Below are positions 8,439 to 18,700 of a stretch of DNA of 60,941 nucleotides, one piece after another. Numbering within the stretch: the stretch's first letter is position 1; each line of letters opens with the position of its first letter. The stretch is from UBA1413 sp964552955. Its GTDB lineage: Bacteria > Bacteroidota > Bacteroidia > Bacteroidales > Prolixibacteraceae. The position numbers were made by a program, and so were the translations under genes. Location of the stretch: contig CAZKIU010000021.1 of the NCBI GenBank assembly GCA_964552955.1, positions 1 to 60,941 of the forward strand, given 5' to 3'. The notes beneath the pieces were generated by a model. It saw nothing but the letters and a program-made list of their open reading frames with translations. It was not told the DNA's origin and searched no databases.

Positions 8439-8942
8439 ATGACGACGTATATGAATGAACAAACTCCACTGTCGGGGCGCCAGGCGACCTGGCTGGTATT
8501 GTTGAGGGTAGCCATCGGATGGCATTTTCTGTATGAAGGATTGGTGAAGGTATTCAACCCTTCCTGGTCACCTTTGGGATACCTGATGGATTCCAAAGGG
8601 ATTTTTGCTCCGCTTTTTACGGCCATGGCCTCCAATCCCACGGTTTTGGGGGCGGTTGATTTCCTCAACCAGTGGGGGTTGGTACTGATCGGGCTGGGTC
8701 TGATCCTGGGCGTTTTCACCCGTTGGGCTACCGCCGCAGGGATGCTCCTGCTTGTTTTTTACTACCTCTCGCATCCTCCGTTTCCGGGGCTGAACTATGC
8801 CCTGCCCAGTGAGGGAAGTTACTTTTTCATCGACAAGGTTTTTATCGAGTTTCTGGCCCTGGGCGTCTTGCTGCGCTTTCCCACCGGGCGGATCATCGGT
8901 ATTGACCGCCTTATTTTTGGTAAGAACCATAAAAACCTGTAA
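8439..8942 (+). CDS. DoxX family integral membrane protein
   Basis: A 167-residue protein with four hydrophobic segments (roughly residues 17-37, 70-92, 96-115 and 135-152) and the DoxX pattern: LLRVAIGWHFLYEGLVKVFNP near the start and GLILGVFTRWATAAGM in the middle. Members sit in the cytoplasmic membrane and are linked to quinone-dependent oxidation, but the function of most is unknown. An alternative start is the ATG at 8451. It ends only five bases before a twin-arginine-type oxidoreductase, so the two are almost certainly co-transcribed. DoxX may hold or pass electrons for that partner. The specific substrate cannot be read from the sequence. Confidence 0.85.
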   Translation: MTTYMNEQTPLSGRQATWLVLLRVAIGWHFLYEGLVKVFNPSWSPLGYLMDSKGIFAPLFTAMASNPTVLGAVDFLNQWGLVLIGLGLILGVFTRWATAAGMLLLVFYYLSHPPFPGLNYALPSEGSYFFIDKVFIEFLALGVLLRFPTGRIIGIDRLIFGKNHKNL

Positions 8943-8947
8943 CCACC

Positions 8948-10510
8948 ATGGAAGAGAATAAAAAACAGGAAGAAAACCAGGGGATCACCCGCCGCGATGT
9001 GGTCAGGGGATTAGCTACCGTACCTGTTCTGGGGGCTGTGGCCTATGGACTGTACAAGAAGAAGAATCTCGACCGTTATCTAAAGCATTCCATTTCTGAA
9101 GAACTGGGGATGTCGGCGGGAGAGCCGGCGCATCCCCCCAAATCGGAAGGGAGGGAGATCCGTATCGGACTGATTGGCTTTGGGATCCGCGGGAAACAAC
9201 TGGCTAAAGGCCTGGGATTTGCCCACCCCTCACAGGTAGAGGAGTGGCGCAAGGCAGCCGAAGAGAACAAAAATGACTACCGGTATCTGGATTTCAGGTC
9301 CCAGGAAGATCTCAACATCCGGATTACCGCCGTATGTGATGTCTTTGACACCTACGGGGAGAGGGCCCGGGAAACGGCCGCCAATATCCACAGGGAGGGT
9401 TCCGGAGGCCCCATGGGAGAGCCCGTAAAGCGGTATGCCAACTATAAGGAGCTGATTGCTTCTCCCGAAGTCGATGCGGTAGTCATCGCCACGCCCGACC
9501 ACTGGCATGGGCCTATGACCATTGAGGCAGCCAGGGCAGGGAAGCATGTCTATTGTGAGAAACCGCTCACCTGGAGCGTAGAGGAGACCTATGAAGTGCG
9601 CAAGGCCGTGGTGGAATCGGGGGTGGTATTCCAGCTGGGCCACCAGGGCCGGCAGACCGATGCCTACCTCAAGGCCCGGGAAGCCATCGAGAAGAACGTT
9701 CTGGGGCCCGTCAACCTGATCGAGGTCACCACCAACCGCAACGACCCCAATGGGGCCTGGGTCTATGACATCCACAAGGAGGCCAATGAGGCCACCATCG
9801 ACTGGGAACAGTTTATCGGCCAGGCCCCCTGGCACGACTTCTCGCTGGAGCGCTTCTTCCGCTGGCGCTGCTGGTGGGATTACAGCACAGGGCTCTCGGG
9901 CGACCTGCTCACCCACGAATACGACGCCATCAACCAGATTCTGAATGTGGGTATCCCCCATTCCGCCATGTCGACCGGGGGGATATACTTCTTCAAAGAT
10001 GGACGGACCGTCCCCGACGTGCTCACCACGGTTTTTGAATTTCCGGAGAAAAACCTCTCCCTGCTCTACAGCGCTACCCTTTCGAGCCAGATGGACCGCG
10101 GAAAGAGAGTCATGGGCCATGATGCCTACATGGAAATGGGCAGCACCCTTACCATCTATGCCGATCCCCGCTCGACCCGCTACGCCGATAAGATTAAAAA
10201 AGGGATTATCAAGCCTGACATGCCCATATACAGCTATATCCCCGGAAGAGGCGCCGACACAATCACCTCGGCCACCGAACGCTACTTTGCGGGGCGGGGA
10301 CTGCTTTACACCTACCGGGGAGGCAAACGGGTCGACACCACACATCTTCACCTGAAGGAGTGGCTCGATGCTATCAGGCAGGGCAAACAGACCAGTTGCG
10401 ACATCCACAACGGTTTCGAGGAGGCCATGACCGCCCATATGGGAACCCTTTCCTACCACCATAAAAAACAGGTTTTCTGGGACAAGGAGAGCGAATCCAT
10501 CATCGTTTAG
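8948..10510 (+). CDS. Gfo/Idh/MocA family oxidoreductase with twin-arginine-like N-terminus
   Basis: A 520-residue protein. The N-terminus has TRRDVVRG followed by a hydrophobic stretch, which looks like a Tat export signal, so the enzyme is probably folded in the cytoplasm and sent to the periplasm. The NAD(P)-binding fold starts at about residue 77 (IRIGLIGFGIRGKQLAKGL). The family lysine lies in GKHVYCEKPLTWS and the DHWHGPM segment precedes it. These enzymes oxidise or reduce sugars and cyclitols and keep their cofactor tightly bound when exported. It follows doxX by five bases. Substrate unknown. A hairpin (TTTAGCGC/GCGCTAAA, 10506-10529) overlaps its stop codon. Confidence 0.88.
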   Translation: MEENKKQEENQGITRRDVVRGLATVPVLGAVAYGLYKKKNLDRYLKHSISEELGMSAGEPAHPPKSEGREIRIGLIGFGIRGKQLAKGLGFAHPSQVEEWRKAAEENKNDYRYLDFRSQEDLNIRITAVCDVFDTYGERARETAANIHREGSGGPMGEPVKRYANYKELIASPEVDAVVIATPDHWHGPMTIEAARAGKHVYCEKPLTWSVEETYEVRKAVVESGVVFQLGHQGRQTDAYLKAREAIEKNVLGPVNLIEVTTNRNDPNGAWVYDIHKEANEATIDWEQFIGQAPWHDFSLERFFRWRCWWDYSTGLSGDLLTHEYDAINQILNVGIPHSAMSTGGIYFFKDGRTVPDVLTTVFEFPEKNLSLLYSATLSSQMDRGKRVMGHDAYMEMGSTLTIYADPRSTRYADKIKKGIIKPDMPIYSYIPGRGADTITSATERYFAGRGLLYTYRGGKRVDTTHLHLKEWLDAIRQGKQTSCDIHNGFEEAMTAHMGTLSYHHKKQVFWDKESESIIV

Positions 10511-10529
10511 CGCCAGGATCAGCGCTAAA
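10506..10529. repeat. Perfect 8-bp inverted repeat at the end of the oxidoreductase gene
   Basis: TTTAGCGC (10506-10513), loop CAGGATCA, GCGCTAAA (10522-10529). It overlaps the stop codon and lies just upstream of the argS promoter box. It has no T-run on the plus strand, so it may be a weak terminator or an operator. Confidence 0.4.
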
Positions 10530-10535
10530 AAAATC

Positions 10536-10543
10536 TATCTTTG
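10536..10543 (+). promoter_or_regulatory. -7 promoter element of argS
   Basis: TATCTTTG is an exact match to the Bacteroidota -7 box TAnnTTTG and lies 25 bases before the argS start. No clear -33 TTTG is seen at the right distance. A promoter here would mean that the MRIKKKSGD extension of the argS frame is not translated. Confidence 0.45.
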
Positions 10544-10567
10544 CGGATCAAAAAAAAAAGCGGAGAT

Positions 10568-12361
10568 ATGAAAATAGAACAACTCCTTCAGAAGCACCTG
10601 CAGAACGCGATTGAACAGCTTTTCGGGTTCACCCCCGGAGAGGCCCTGCTTCAGTTGCAACAAACGCGCAAGGATTTTCAGGGAGACTTGACCCTGGTGG
10701 TTTTTCCACTGGTCAAAGCGGCCCGCCGTTCCCCCGCCGATACGGCCACCCTGATCGGGGAATACCTGGTAGCCCATGCCCCGGAGGTAGCCGCCTTTAA
10801 CGTGGTCAATGGTTTTCTTAACCTTACCCTGCGCGACAGCATCTGGCATAAGCTGCTGCGGGAAGCCTGGACCGATGAGCAGTACGGGTTGAAATCACCG
10901 GGCAGTGATGCTCCGCTGGTGATGATCGAATATTCCTCTCCCAATACCAATAAACCCCTCCACCTGGGACATATCCGTAATAACCTGCTGGGGTATTCCC
11001 TGTCCGAGATCATGAAGGGCAATGGCTTCAAGGTGGTTAAAACCAATATCGTCAACGACCGGGGCATTCACATCTGCAAGTCGATGTATGCCTGGCAACA
11101 ATGGGGTGAAGGGAAAACGCCCGGGAGTACAGGCATCAAGGGAGACCATCTGGTGGGTGATTTCTATGTGATGTTCGACAAACAATACAAAAAGGAGATT
11201 GCAGAGCTGGTAACCGGAGGCATGACACAGGAAGAAGCCGAAAACCAGGCACCTTCCATGATGGCCGCACGTGAACTCCTGCGTAAATGGGAATCACGCG
11301 ACCCTGAAACCGTGGACCTTTGGAAAATGATGAACAGCTGGGTTTATGAAGGCTTTGACATCACTTACCGCGAGTTGGGCGTCGATTTCGATCAAATCTA
11401 CTACGAATCGGAAACCTATCTCATGGGGAAGGAGGAGGTCCTCAGAGGGGTCAGGGAATCGCTTTTTTACCAAAAGGAAGATGGCTCCGTATGGGCTGAC
11501 CTCACCTCCGACGGCCTCGACCACAAGGTACTCCTGCGCAGTGATGGTACCTCCGTTTACATGACCCAGGATATCGGGACCGCCAAAATGCGGTTCGACG
11601 ATTACCCCATCAATAAAATGGTCTACGTCGTGGGCAACGAACAAAATTACCACTTTCAGGTCCTCTCCCTGCTCCTCGACAGGCTCGGTTACCGCTGGGG
11701 CCGCGAACTCTACCATTTCTCCTATGGCATGGTGGAACTCCCCTCCGGAAAGATGAAGTCGCGCGAAGGAACTGTCGTCGATGCCGATGACCTCATCGCC
11801 GATATGGTGGAGGTCGCCCGTAAAATGGGACAGGAATTGGGCAAACTGGACCACCTGGACGAAACAGAAGCCGAAAAGACCTACAAAATGATCGCCCTGG
11901 GCGCCCTCAAATATTTTATCCTGAAGGTGGACCCCAAGAAAAATATGACCTTTAACCCTGAGGAATCCATCGATTTCAACGGTAATACCGGGCCCTTTAT
12001 CCAGTATACCCATGCCCGGATCATGTCGGTCCTGCGCAAAGCCCGCGAAAACAATCTCCTCATTAACCCTGATTACCCCCTCGACCTGCAACTGGAGGAC
12101 CGGGAAAAAGAACTCCTCAAAACCATTTCCGAATATCCGGCTATCGTCGCAGAAGCAGCCGCCAATTACTCCCCCGCCCTCCTGGCCAACTACTGCTACG
12201 AAATCGCCAAGGAATTCAACCAGTTCTACCATGACCACTCCATCCTCAACGAACCCGATCCCGACAAGAAAAACTTCAGACTGATCCTTTCTGAATGTGT
12301 GGTGAAAATCATGAAAAGCGGCATGGGAATGCTGGGAATCGGTATGCCCGACAGAATGTGA
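10568..12361 (+). CDS. argS: Arginyl-tRNA synthetase
   Basis: A 597-residue class I aminoacyl-tRNA synthetase that charges tRNA-Arg. The N-terminal additional domain covers about residues 1-115. The HIGH-type signature is HLGH near residue 133 in SPNTNKPLHLGHIRNNLLG, and the KMSK-like element is GKMKSREG near 395. A C-terminal helical anticodon-binding domain (about 460-597) ends in the GIGMPDRM type of tail. The start at 10568 (MKIEQLLQKH) is chosen because the upstream in-frame codons overlap the promoter box. No sign of a paralogue or fusion. Confidence 0.96.
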   Translation: MKIEQLLQKHLQNAIEQLFGFTPGEALLQLQQTRKDFQGDLTLVVFPLVKAARRSPADTATLIGEYLVAHAPEVAAFNVVNGFLNLTLRDSIWHKLLREAWTDEQYGLKSPGSDAPLVMIEYSSPNTNKPLHLGHIRNNLLGYSLSEIMKGNGFKVVKTNIVNDRGIHICKSMYAWQQWGEGKTPGSTGIKGDHLVGDFYVMFDKQYKKEIAELVTGGMTQEEAENQAPSMMAARELLRKWESRDPETVDLWKMMNSWVYEGFDITYRELGVDFDQIYYESETYLMGKEEVLRGVRESLFYQKEDGSVWADLTSDGLDHKVLLRSDGTSVYMTQDIGTAKMRFDDYPINKMVYVVGNEQNYHFQVLSLLLDRLGYRWGRELYHFSYGMVELPSGKMKSREGTVVDADDLIADMVEVARKMGQELGKLDHLDETEAEKTYKMIALGALKYFILKVDPKKNMTFNPEESIDFNGNTGPFIQYTHARIMSVLRKARENNLLINPDYPLDLQLEDREKELLKTISEYPAIVAEAAANYSPALLANYCYEIAKEFNQFYHDHSILNEPDPDKKNFRLILSECVVKIMKSGMGMLGIGMPDRM

Positions 12362-12425
12362 TCCTATGGCTTGCTGCTAAACCCTGACCCGGTTCTTCCG
12401 GATCTGGTCTATTTCCTGACCTGGT

Positions 12426-12459
12426 TCAAGGGGTATAAAAACTCAAGGGGTATAAAAAC
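12426..12459. repeat. Tandem 17-bp direct repeat
   Basis: TCAAGGGGTATAAAAAC occurs twice back to back (12426-12442 and 12443-12459) between the converging argS and PUL-regulator genes, directly beside the terminator hairpin. It is probably a slippage duplication of the T-rich side of the minus-strand terminator. Confidence 0.8.
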
Positions 12460-12488
12460 AAAAAGAAAGGAGACCTCTGTCTCCTTTC
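12446..12488 (-). terminator. Terminator of the PUL regulator (minus strand)
   Basis: Perfect ten-base stem GAAAGGAGAC (12465-12474) and GTCTCCTTTC (12479-12488) with a four-base loop. Read on the minus strand it is followed by TTTTTGTTTTTATA. It lies 158 bases past the stop of the minus-strand regulator gene and is oriented to end that transcript. Confidence 0.75.
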
Positions 12489-12559
12489 GTTGGGATTTAA
12501 AAATGCAATTCAAGTATAAGGGACTACAATAACTTGAATACCTGAACAAATATATGTAC

Positions 12560-12593
12560 AAATTACTTATATGATTCTTCATATAAGTAATTT
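12560..12593. repeat. AT-rich inverted repeat, 13-bp arms
   Basis: AAATTACTTATAT (12560-12572) and ATATAAGTAATTT (12581-12593) around an eight-base loop. It could be a second weak terminator between the converging genes or a protein-binding site. Confidence 0.5.
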
Positions 12594-12645
12594 AAATTCA
12601 GTTTAAATAAACCTCCACCTGACCGTTTGCGGGATAGACGTGGAG

Positions 12646-15492
12646 CTATAACTGAAGCAGTACATCAATCAGGTTTTCGTCATGACCGAGGTTCAGTTTG
12701 CGGCGCAGGCGGTAGCGGTGGTTTTCCACGCCTCTGACGGAGATGCCCATCAGGGGGGCTATCTCTTTGGAGGAGAGATTCATTTTCAGGAAGGCACATA
12801 ACCGCATATCGCCGGGGGTCAGGTCGGGATAGCTGGATTTCAGATTTTTCATAAAGGTCTCATGGGCCTGTTCAAAGTGGGTTTCGAAGATTTTCCACTC
12901 GTCATTACTGGAAAGGTGGTTGTCGATTCTACGGAGCAGTTCCCCGGAATATTTGTCGGGGTACCGGTTTCCCAGTTGGTTTTTCTGGGAGAGCACCAAC
13001 TCCCTGATGTCGAGCAGGAATTCATTCTTTTTGATGATGGCCATGGTGGAGTTGGCCAGTTCCCTGCTTTTAAAGGAGATCTCGGCCTGTAGTTTTTCAT
13101 TTTTCAGGGAGATGAGTTCTCTTTCGTTGTCTTCTCTTTTGCGTTGTTCCATTTTCCGGGTATTGTGGATGACGCGAAAGCGGAAGAGGAGGAGGGCGGC
13201 AATGGTGAGCAGGAGGTAGAAGAGGCGGGCCGGGAGGGACCAGAACCAGGGTTGGCGGACCAACAGCGGTATTTGCAGTTCGCGGCTGCGTTGTCCCCAG
13301 CTGTTGGCTGCCCTGACCTTCAGGGTATACCGCCCGGCAGGAAGACGCACAAAGGCCAGGACCGGCGATTCGCCATTGTTGTTCCACCGGGGAGAGAATC
13401 CTTCCAGCAGCCATTCCCAGGTCACGTTGCCGGTGCTGAACCAGGGGAAAGCCATCCTGAGATGGAAACTATTGAGCGACCAGGGAATCCTATAGCTCTC
13501 ACTGTCAGGGGAGAGGGGAATGGCATTGCCGTCACGGTCCAGCAGCCAGACCGACCGTTTCTGGGGATTTTCCTCCTCCGGAAACCGGGGTAGCTCACCC
13601 GATTGGGTGTCCAGTAATGCAATGCCATTCTCCAGGCAAACCACCGCTTCATGGTCATTGAGCGGGGTGATATTCTCATAATGGCGGATCAACTGGTTCC
13701 CGAACACCCCGGCTGTATACTCCCTCAACAGCCGGGCCTGATCTCCGCTGATTTTCCAAAGTCCGATTTTAGTGGGTGCCACCATCCAGTAGAGGTGTTC
13801 TCCTGCCGGAATGATCCTTTCTGCCTCAGCATATTCGCCCAGCTGGCTGTTCAGCCGTTCATAGAGGATCATCTTATCTTCCAGATCATTATACGTATAC
13901 AACAGACGGCCGGTAGTGAAAACCACCCGGTTTTCCACTTTAAACACCCGCAGATGATGATCCTGGCCAAAGACAGACTCCTCCCCGTAATAGCGGACGA
14001 CTCTGACGGAATCGCCTGCCGGGTTGAACCTGAGCTGATAGATCCCCCGGTGCATATGGCCGGCCCAGATATTCCCCAGATGGTCAAATTCCAGAAACCG
14101 GATCAGTTCATTGAAATTATAAATGATTTGGCTCAAACGGAGGCTCCCCTCCTCCAGGCGGTATCTCACCAGGTTGGAATAGGTACACTGGAGCAGGGAT
14201 CGCGGATCGCGGGGATCGGCAGTGAGAGCGAAACCGCCCGATACAGGGGAGAGCGGGCGGAGCGTTCCCCCGGAAAGGACAAAGGTGCCGTTGTTATGAC
14301 CTATGACCAACTCCCGGCCGATCACCTCCAGGTCCCACACCTGCCCCTGCGTTCCCGGTACCAACCTGAAATCCCCGGGAAAGGCGGCGATCTCCCCGGT
14401 AAAGACTCCCTGGTTGGTTCCCAGGTACCATTGCCTTTCGAAGAAAGCAGCATCATAAACCGCCCCTACTCCTTCCAGGGGGAAAGTGCGCACTCCCCCT
14501 GGCTGAGCGGCCGCCACCAGGTCAACCCCTCTGTCTAACGCAGCCCAGAGGTTGCCCTCACGGTCTGCCGTAAGCCCCAGCACCGTATTATTCTGTAAAC
14601 CGTTGCGGCTGTTCAGGTGCCAGAGCAGTCCCCCTTCCCTGCTAACCGCATAAATCCCATCCAGGATGGTCCCCACGATGAGCTGCCCCCCGGGTAACCA
14701 GCAAGCCCTGTTGATCTCATACTTTTTAAAGGAGTCGTTCAAGGGACTCTCCCAAACCGTGATCTGCCCTTCCGAAACCAGGTAGAGACCATCAGCCGCA
14801 GTACCCAGCAAATACCGCCCCTCGTCATAGGGGAGCAGAAAGCGCATCGTCTTACCTTTGAAAAAATCACCCGTGACAAAAGGAACCTTCAAACTATCCC
14901 GCAATTCAAAAATACCCCCGCCCATCTCCTGTATAAAGAGCCGGCCTCCTATCAGAGCCGCGGAGTTGACAAACCGGTCGAAGGGCAACGAGGTGAACAC
15001 GCCGTTTTCATAGACCAGCAACTGGGTGAAAGCCTGAAAATATACCCTTGATCCGTCTGGAAAGATATTCCAGAATTCCACATTGGGATGAAACAAAGGA
15101 GCAGCCTTTGACTTGAGGGAGGTATACTTTAAAACTCCGTACGCATCGCGGATCCAGTAGCCCAGCTCCTGGTAACCGCTGGTGTACACCACCCCGTTGT
15201 GGTCCACCGCCACGGCCCGGATGATATTCCCGTCAGGGGAGGGATGGACCATCCAGGAAGAACCGTCAAATTCCAGCAAACCGGCGCTGTTGGCAATATA
15301 TACCGCCCCTTGAGGATCCTGATCCACACTCCAGTTCTGACTCGATGCGCCGTAATCCTCCTTGGTGAAACTCCTGACGCCAGGCGTATAACCCTCCATG
15401 CCCCACAGGAGGGAGGGCAATCCTACCCAACAGAGTATCCAGCTCCAGCGCCGGCTCAACACACCCCATCGCTTTTGTGATCTTTTGACCAT
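12646..15492 (-). CDS. Membrane-spanning propeller/Y_Y_Y regulator with LuxR-type HTH
   Basis: A 948-residue regulator. After an N-terminal signal or anchor (about residues 1-31), a large periplasmic part of about 600 residues has the beta-propeller repeats of two-component sensor propellers (DPQGAVYIANSAGLLEFDG, DREGNLWAALDRGVDLV, DHLGNIWAGHMHRGIYQL). A Y_Y_Y domain follows (about 650-750, WEWLLEGFSPRWNNNGES, LPAGRYTLKVRAAN), then one membrane helix (about 757-779), a charged coiled coil and a C-terminal LuxR HTH (LSSKEIAPLMGISVRGVENHRYRLRRKLNL). There is no HisKA, HATPase or receiver domain, so ligand binding outside must be coupled to DNA binding inside through one chain. It diverges from susC across 296 bases and very probably controls that PUL. 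Confidence 0.9.
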   Translation of the reverse strand: MVKRSQKRWGVLSRRWSWILCWVGLPSLLWGMEGYTPGVRSFTKEDYGASSQNWSVDQDPQGAVYIANSAGLLEFDGSSWMVHPSPDGNIIRAVAVDHNGVVYTSGYQELGYWIRDAYGVLKYTSLKSKAAPLFHPNVEFWNIFPDGSRVYFQAFTQLLVYENGVFTSLPFDRFVNSAALIGGRLFIQEMGGGIFELRDSLKVPFVTGDFFKGKTMRFLLPYDEGRYLLGTAADGLYLVSEGQITVWESPLNDSFKKYEINRACWLPGGQLIVGTILDGIYAVSREGGLLWHLNSRNGLQNNTVLGLTADREGNLWAALDRGVDLVAAAQPGGVRTFPLEGVGAVYDAAFFERQWYLGTNQGVFTGEIAAFPGDFRLVPGTQGQVWDLEVIGRELVIGHNNGTFVLSGGTLRPLSPVSGGFALTADPRDPRSLLQCTYSNLVRYRLEEGSLRLSQIIYNFNELIRFLEFDHLGNIWAGHMHRGIYQLRFNPAGDSVRVVRYYGEESVFGQDHHLRVFKVENRVVFTTGRLLYTYNDLEDKMILYERLNSQLGEYAEAERIIPAGEHLYWMVAPTKIGLWKISGDQARLLREYTAGVFGNQLIRHYENITPLNDHEAVVCLENGIALLDTQSGELPRFPEEENPQKRSVWLLDRDGNAIPLSPDSESYRIPWSLNSFHLRMAFPWFSTGNVTWEWLLEGFSPRWNNNGESPVLAFVRLPAGRYTLKVRAANSWGQRSRELQIPLLVRQPWFWSLPARLFYLLLTIAALLLFRFRVIHNTRKMEQRKREDNERELISLKNEKLQAEISFKSRELANSTMAIIKKNEFLLDIRELVLSQKNQLGNRYPDKYSGELLRRIDNHLSSNDEWKIFETHFEQAHETFMKNLKSSYPDLTPGDMRLCAFLKMNLSSKEIAPLMGISVRGVENHRYRLRRKLNLGHDENLIDVLLQL

Positions 15493-15788
15493 TCCGTCTG
15501 GTATTTAAAATAGTATTTTTTACTCTAATTAAACCGATGAGAATTGGTTTGGATGACCTCATCAGCCTACTGTAATCCATGTATGTAAAGTGAATTACTA
15601 TTGCAAAATACACCTTACTAAAATACTAAATTAAAACAAATTACAATTCATAAATTCTAAATGAAGTGGAAATAATGAGTTTTGATTTAAACTCAGTCAG
15701 GCATGAAGAATTTATAGTGAGGCGGCGGGAGGTCGTTATATGGTAAATAGGTGGTAATTTCACTTCAAATTAATTAAATCCGATTACT
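15493..15788. promoter_or_regulatory. Divergent regulatory region between PUL regulator and susC
   Basis: This 296-base AT-rich spacer separates two genes read away from each other, so it must hold both promoters and probably the binding site of the regulator. I see no box that matches TAnnTTTG well at the right place for either gene. The susC leader (about 15690-15788) is G-rich in part (GGCGGCGGGAGG at 15721-15732). Confidence 0.45.
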
Positions 15789-18700
15789 ATGAAGAGATTT
15801 ATCCTATTATTGTTTCTAGCCAGCATGGTTTCGGTGCTGGGGGCCCAACCCCGGATGAAGGTGACCGGGAAGGTCACCGAAGCCGACGGGCAGGGGATTC
15901 CCGGGGTCAGCATTCTGGTGAAGGGCACCATGGTGGGGACCATTACCGATTTTGACGGGAATTATACCATTGATGCCGAAGCTCAGAGCACCCTGGTTTT
16001 TAGTTTTGTGGGGTTCACCACGGTGGAGATGCCGGTAGGCAACCAGACGGTGATCAATGTGCAGCTCAGGGAGCAGGCTTTTGATGTGGAGGAGGTGGTT
16101 GTTGTGGGGTATGGTACCCAGAAGGTGAAAGACCTGACCTCCTCGATCATGACGGTGAAGTCTGACGATCTGGTCAAAACACCCTCGGGGCAGGCCATGC
16201 AGGCGCTCCAGGGGAAGGTCGCAGGGCTACAGGTGGTCAGTTCCGGTTCTCCGGGCAACAGTCCGACCATCCGCGTACGGGGTGTTGGCTCCTATCCTGG
16301 GCAGAACAACGAAGCCCCACTTTATGTGGTCGATGGGATGTTCTTTGACAACATCGACTTTCTCAATCCCACCGACATTGCTTCCATTTCAGTGCTGAAG
16401 GATGCTTCGGCTGCTGCCATTTACGGGGTGCGGGCCGCCAACGGGGTGGTGCTGATTGAAACCAAATCAGGGGGCTATAATAAAAAGACCGAGATCACCT
16501 ACGATGGGTATTATGGGATGCAGGTGGCCCAGAATGTATTAAAGATGGCCAATGCGGAGCAGTTCACCACCATGGCCATGGAGTCGGGGTCGGCGGCCGA
16601 TGCCAGTTTCATCCTCAACGCCATGCAGCGTTATGGCCGCAGCCGGGTGAATCCCAACGTCCCCGATGTCAACACCGACTGGTATAAGGAGATCCTACGG
16701 CCTGCCGACATCCAGAACCACAGCATCGGCGTGGAAGGCGGCAACCAGAATGCCTCTTATTCCATCGGGGTGAACTATTTCGCCCAGGAGGGGATCCTCG
16801 ATATGAAAAACGAATATGAGCGTTTCAACCTCCGCACCAAGCTCGACTTCAAGGCCACCGACTGGTTTACCATCGGGGGGAACATGATTCTGAGCAACGC
16901 CTTAAAATATGGAGAGGAAGCCGGTGCCTGGAACCAGGCCTATTTTGCCGTGCCCATCCTGCCGGTTATGGATCCGAACCTGGAAGGGATGGCCGAGCCT
17001 GTTAACTATGCCAACGCCCAGGACCTGGGCTACCGCAGCGGGCAGAACCCCTTCCCCACCCTTCGCTACAGTGACAACCGGCTCAAGATCCGCAAGCTCA
17101 TGGCCAATTTCTACGCCAAACTTCAGCTGATCCCTGAGAAACTCGATTTTAAAACCACTTACAACCACGCCTTTACGTCCCTTGACGAGCGGAATGTACG
17201 CCTGCCCTATTTTATCGGCAACAGCTTCCAGAGGGAAAACGCGTCCATCAATAAAAGTACGGGGATCTATTCCGACCAGATCTGGGATAATATCCTGACC
17301 TACACCGACCACTTTGATCTGCACAATGTGACGGTGATGGCCGGTACCTCTTTTCGTGATGAAGCCTACACCGGGTTACGTGCGGGGGGGCTTGACTTCC
17401 CCTGGCAGAGGGAGGAGTCCTGGTATATTGACCAGTCGCAGGAAAAACCCGAAGGTTCGGTAGGTGACGGAGGGGCCCGCCAGTATGGGCTCTCCTATTT
17501 CGGCAGGCTCTCCTATAATTACAATGACCGATATTTGCTCTATGCCACCATGCGTGCCGACGGCAGCTCCAAGTACCAGCAGAAATGGGGTTATTTCCCC
17601 ACCGTGGGGGCCGGGTGGGTTCTTTCAGAGGAGTCTTTCCTGAAGGGGCATAAAATTATAAACTTCCTGAAGCTGCGCGCCAGCTGGGGGCAGTTGGGGA
17701 ACGATAAGATCCAGGCCAGTGACGGTGCCATCACCACCACACCGGTCAATGTGGCCATTAATGATGTCATGGTTTCCGGAACCCAGACCACCAACACCTT
17801 TTCCTCCCTGAAATGGGAACTCACGGAGGAGACCAATGCCGGTTTGACCGCCCGTCTCTTCGACAACCACATGTCGGTCGACGCCGATTATTTCATCCGT
17901 GACACCAAGAATGCGGCCATATATGTCAAGATTCCCGGTACGGGGGGCAGTGTTCTGAAGAATGTGGGGGTGATCCGCAACAGCGGGTTTGAAATGGCGA
18001 TTAACTGGGACGACGAATTCACCAATGGATTGCGTCTTAATGCAGGGGTCAACTTCTCATTCCTGAAAAACAAGGTCCGTGACCTCTACGGGCAGCCTTA
18101 CATCGACGGAGGGTCGGCAGAATTCCGGCAGCGCACCTATGTAGGCCATCCTTTGCTGGCCTTCTACGGCTATGAGGTGCTGGGGGTATACCAGAACCAG
18201 GCTGAGATCGATAAAGATCCCTCGGCGCCGGCTACCGCTGTTCCCGGCGATTTCAAATACCGCGATCAGCAGAAAGAGGGTGAACCAGGCTACGGTGTCA
18301 TCAACGATGATGACCGCGTCATCCTGGGGTCCTATTTCCCCTCCTTCCTTTACGGGGGTAACCTGGCCCTTTCATGGAAGAACTTCGACCTTTCGGCCAG
18401 CATGCTGGGACAAATGGGCAACAAGATTCTCAACCGCAAGCGGGGTGAGATCATCTGGACCGCCGATGGCAACCTCGATGCCGACCTGGCCGTCAACCGC
18501 TGGCATGGGGAAGGTACCAGCAACAAATACCCCTCTTCGGCAGGGCTCAGAAAAGGATGGAACCAGAAGATGAGCGACTATTTCGTCGAAGACGGCGCCT
18601 TCTTCCGCCTGCAGAATGTGCAGCTGGCTTACAATATCAAGGGAAAACAGCTTTTCGGCACCGATATGCCCGAGACCCGGGTGTCCCTCACCGCCGACCG

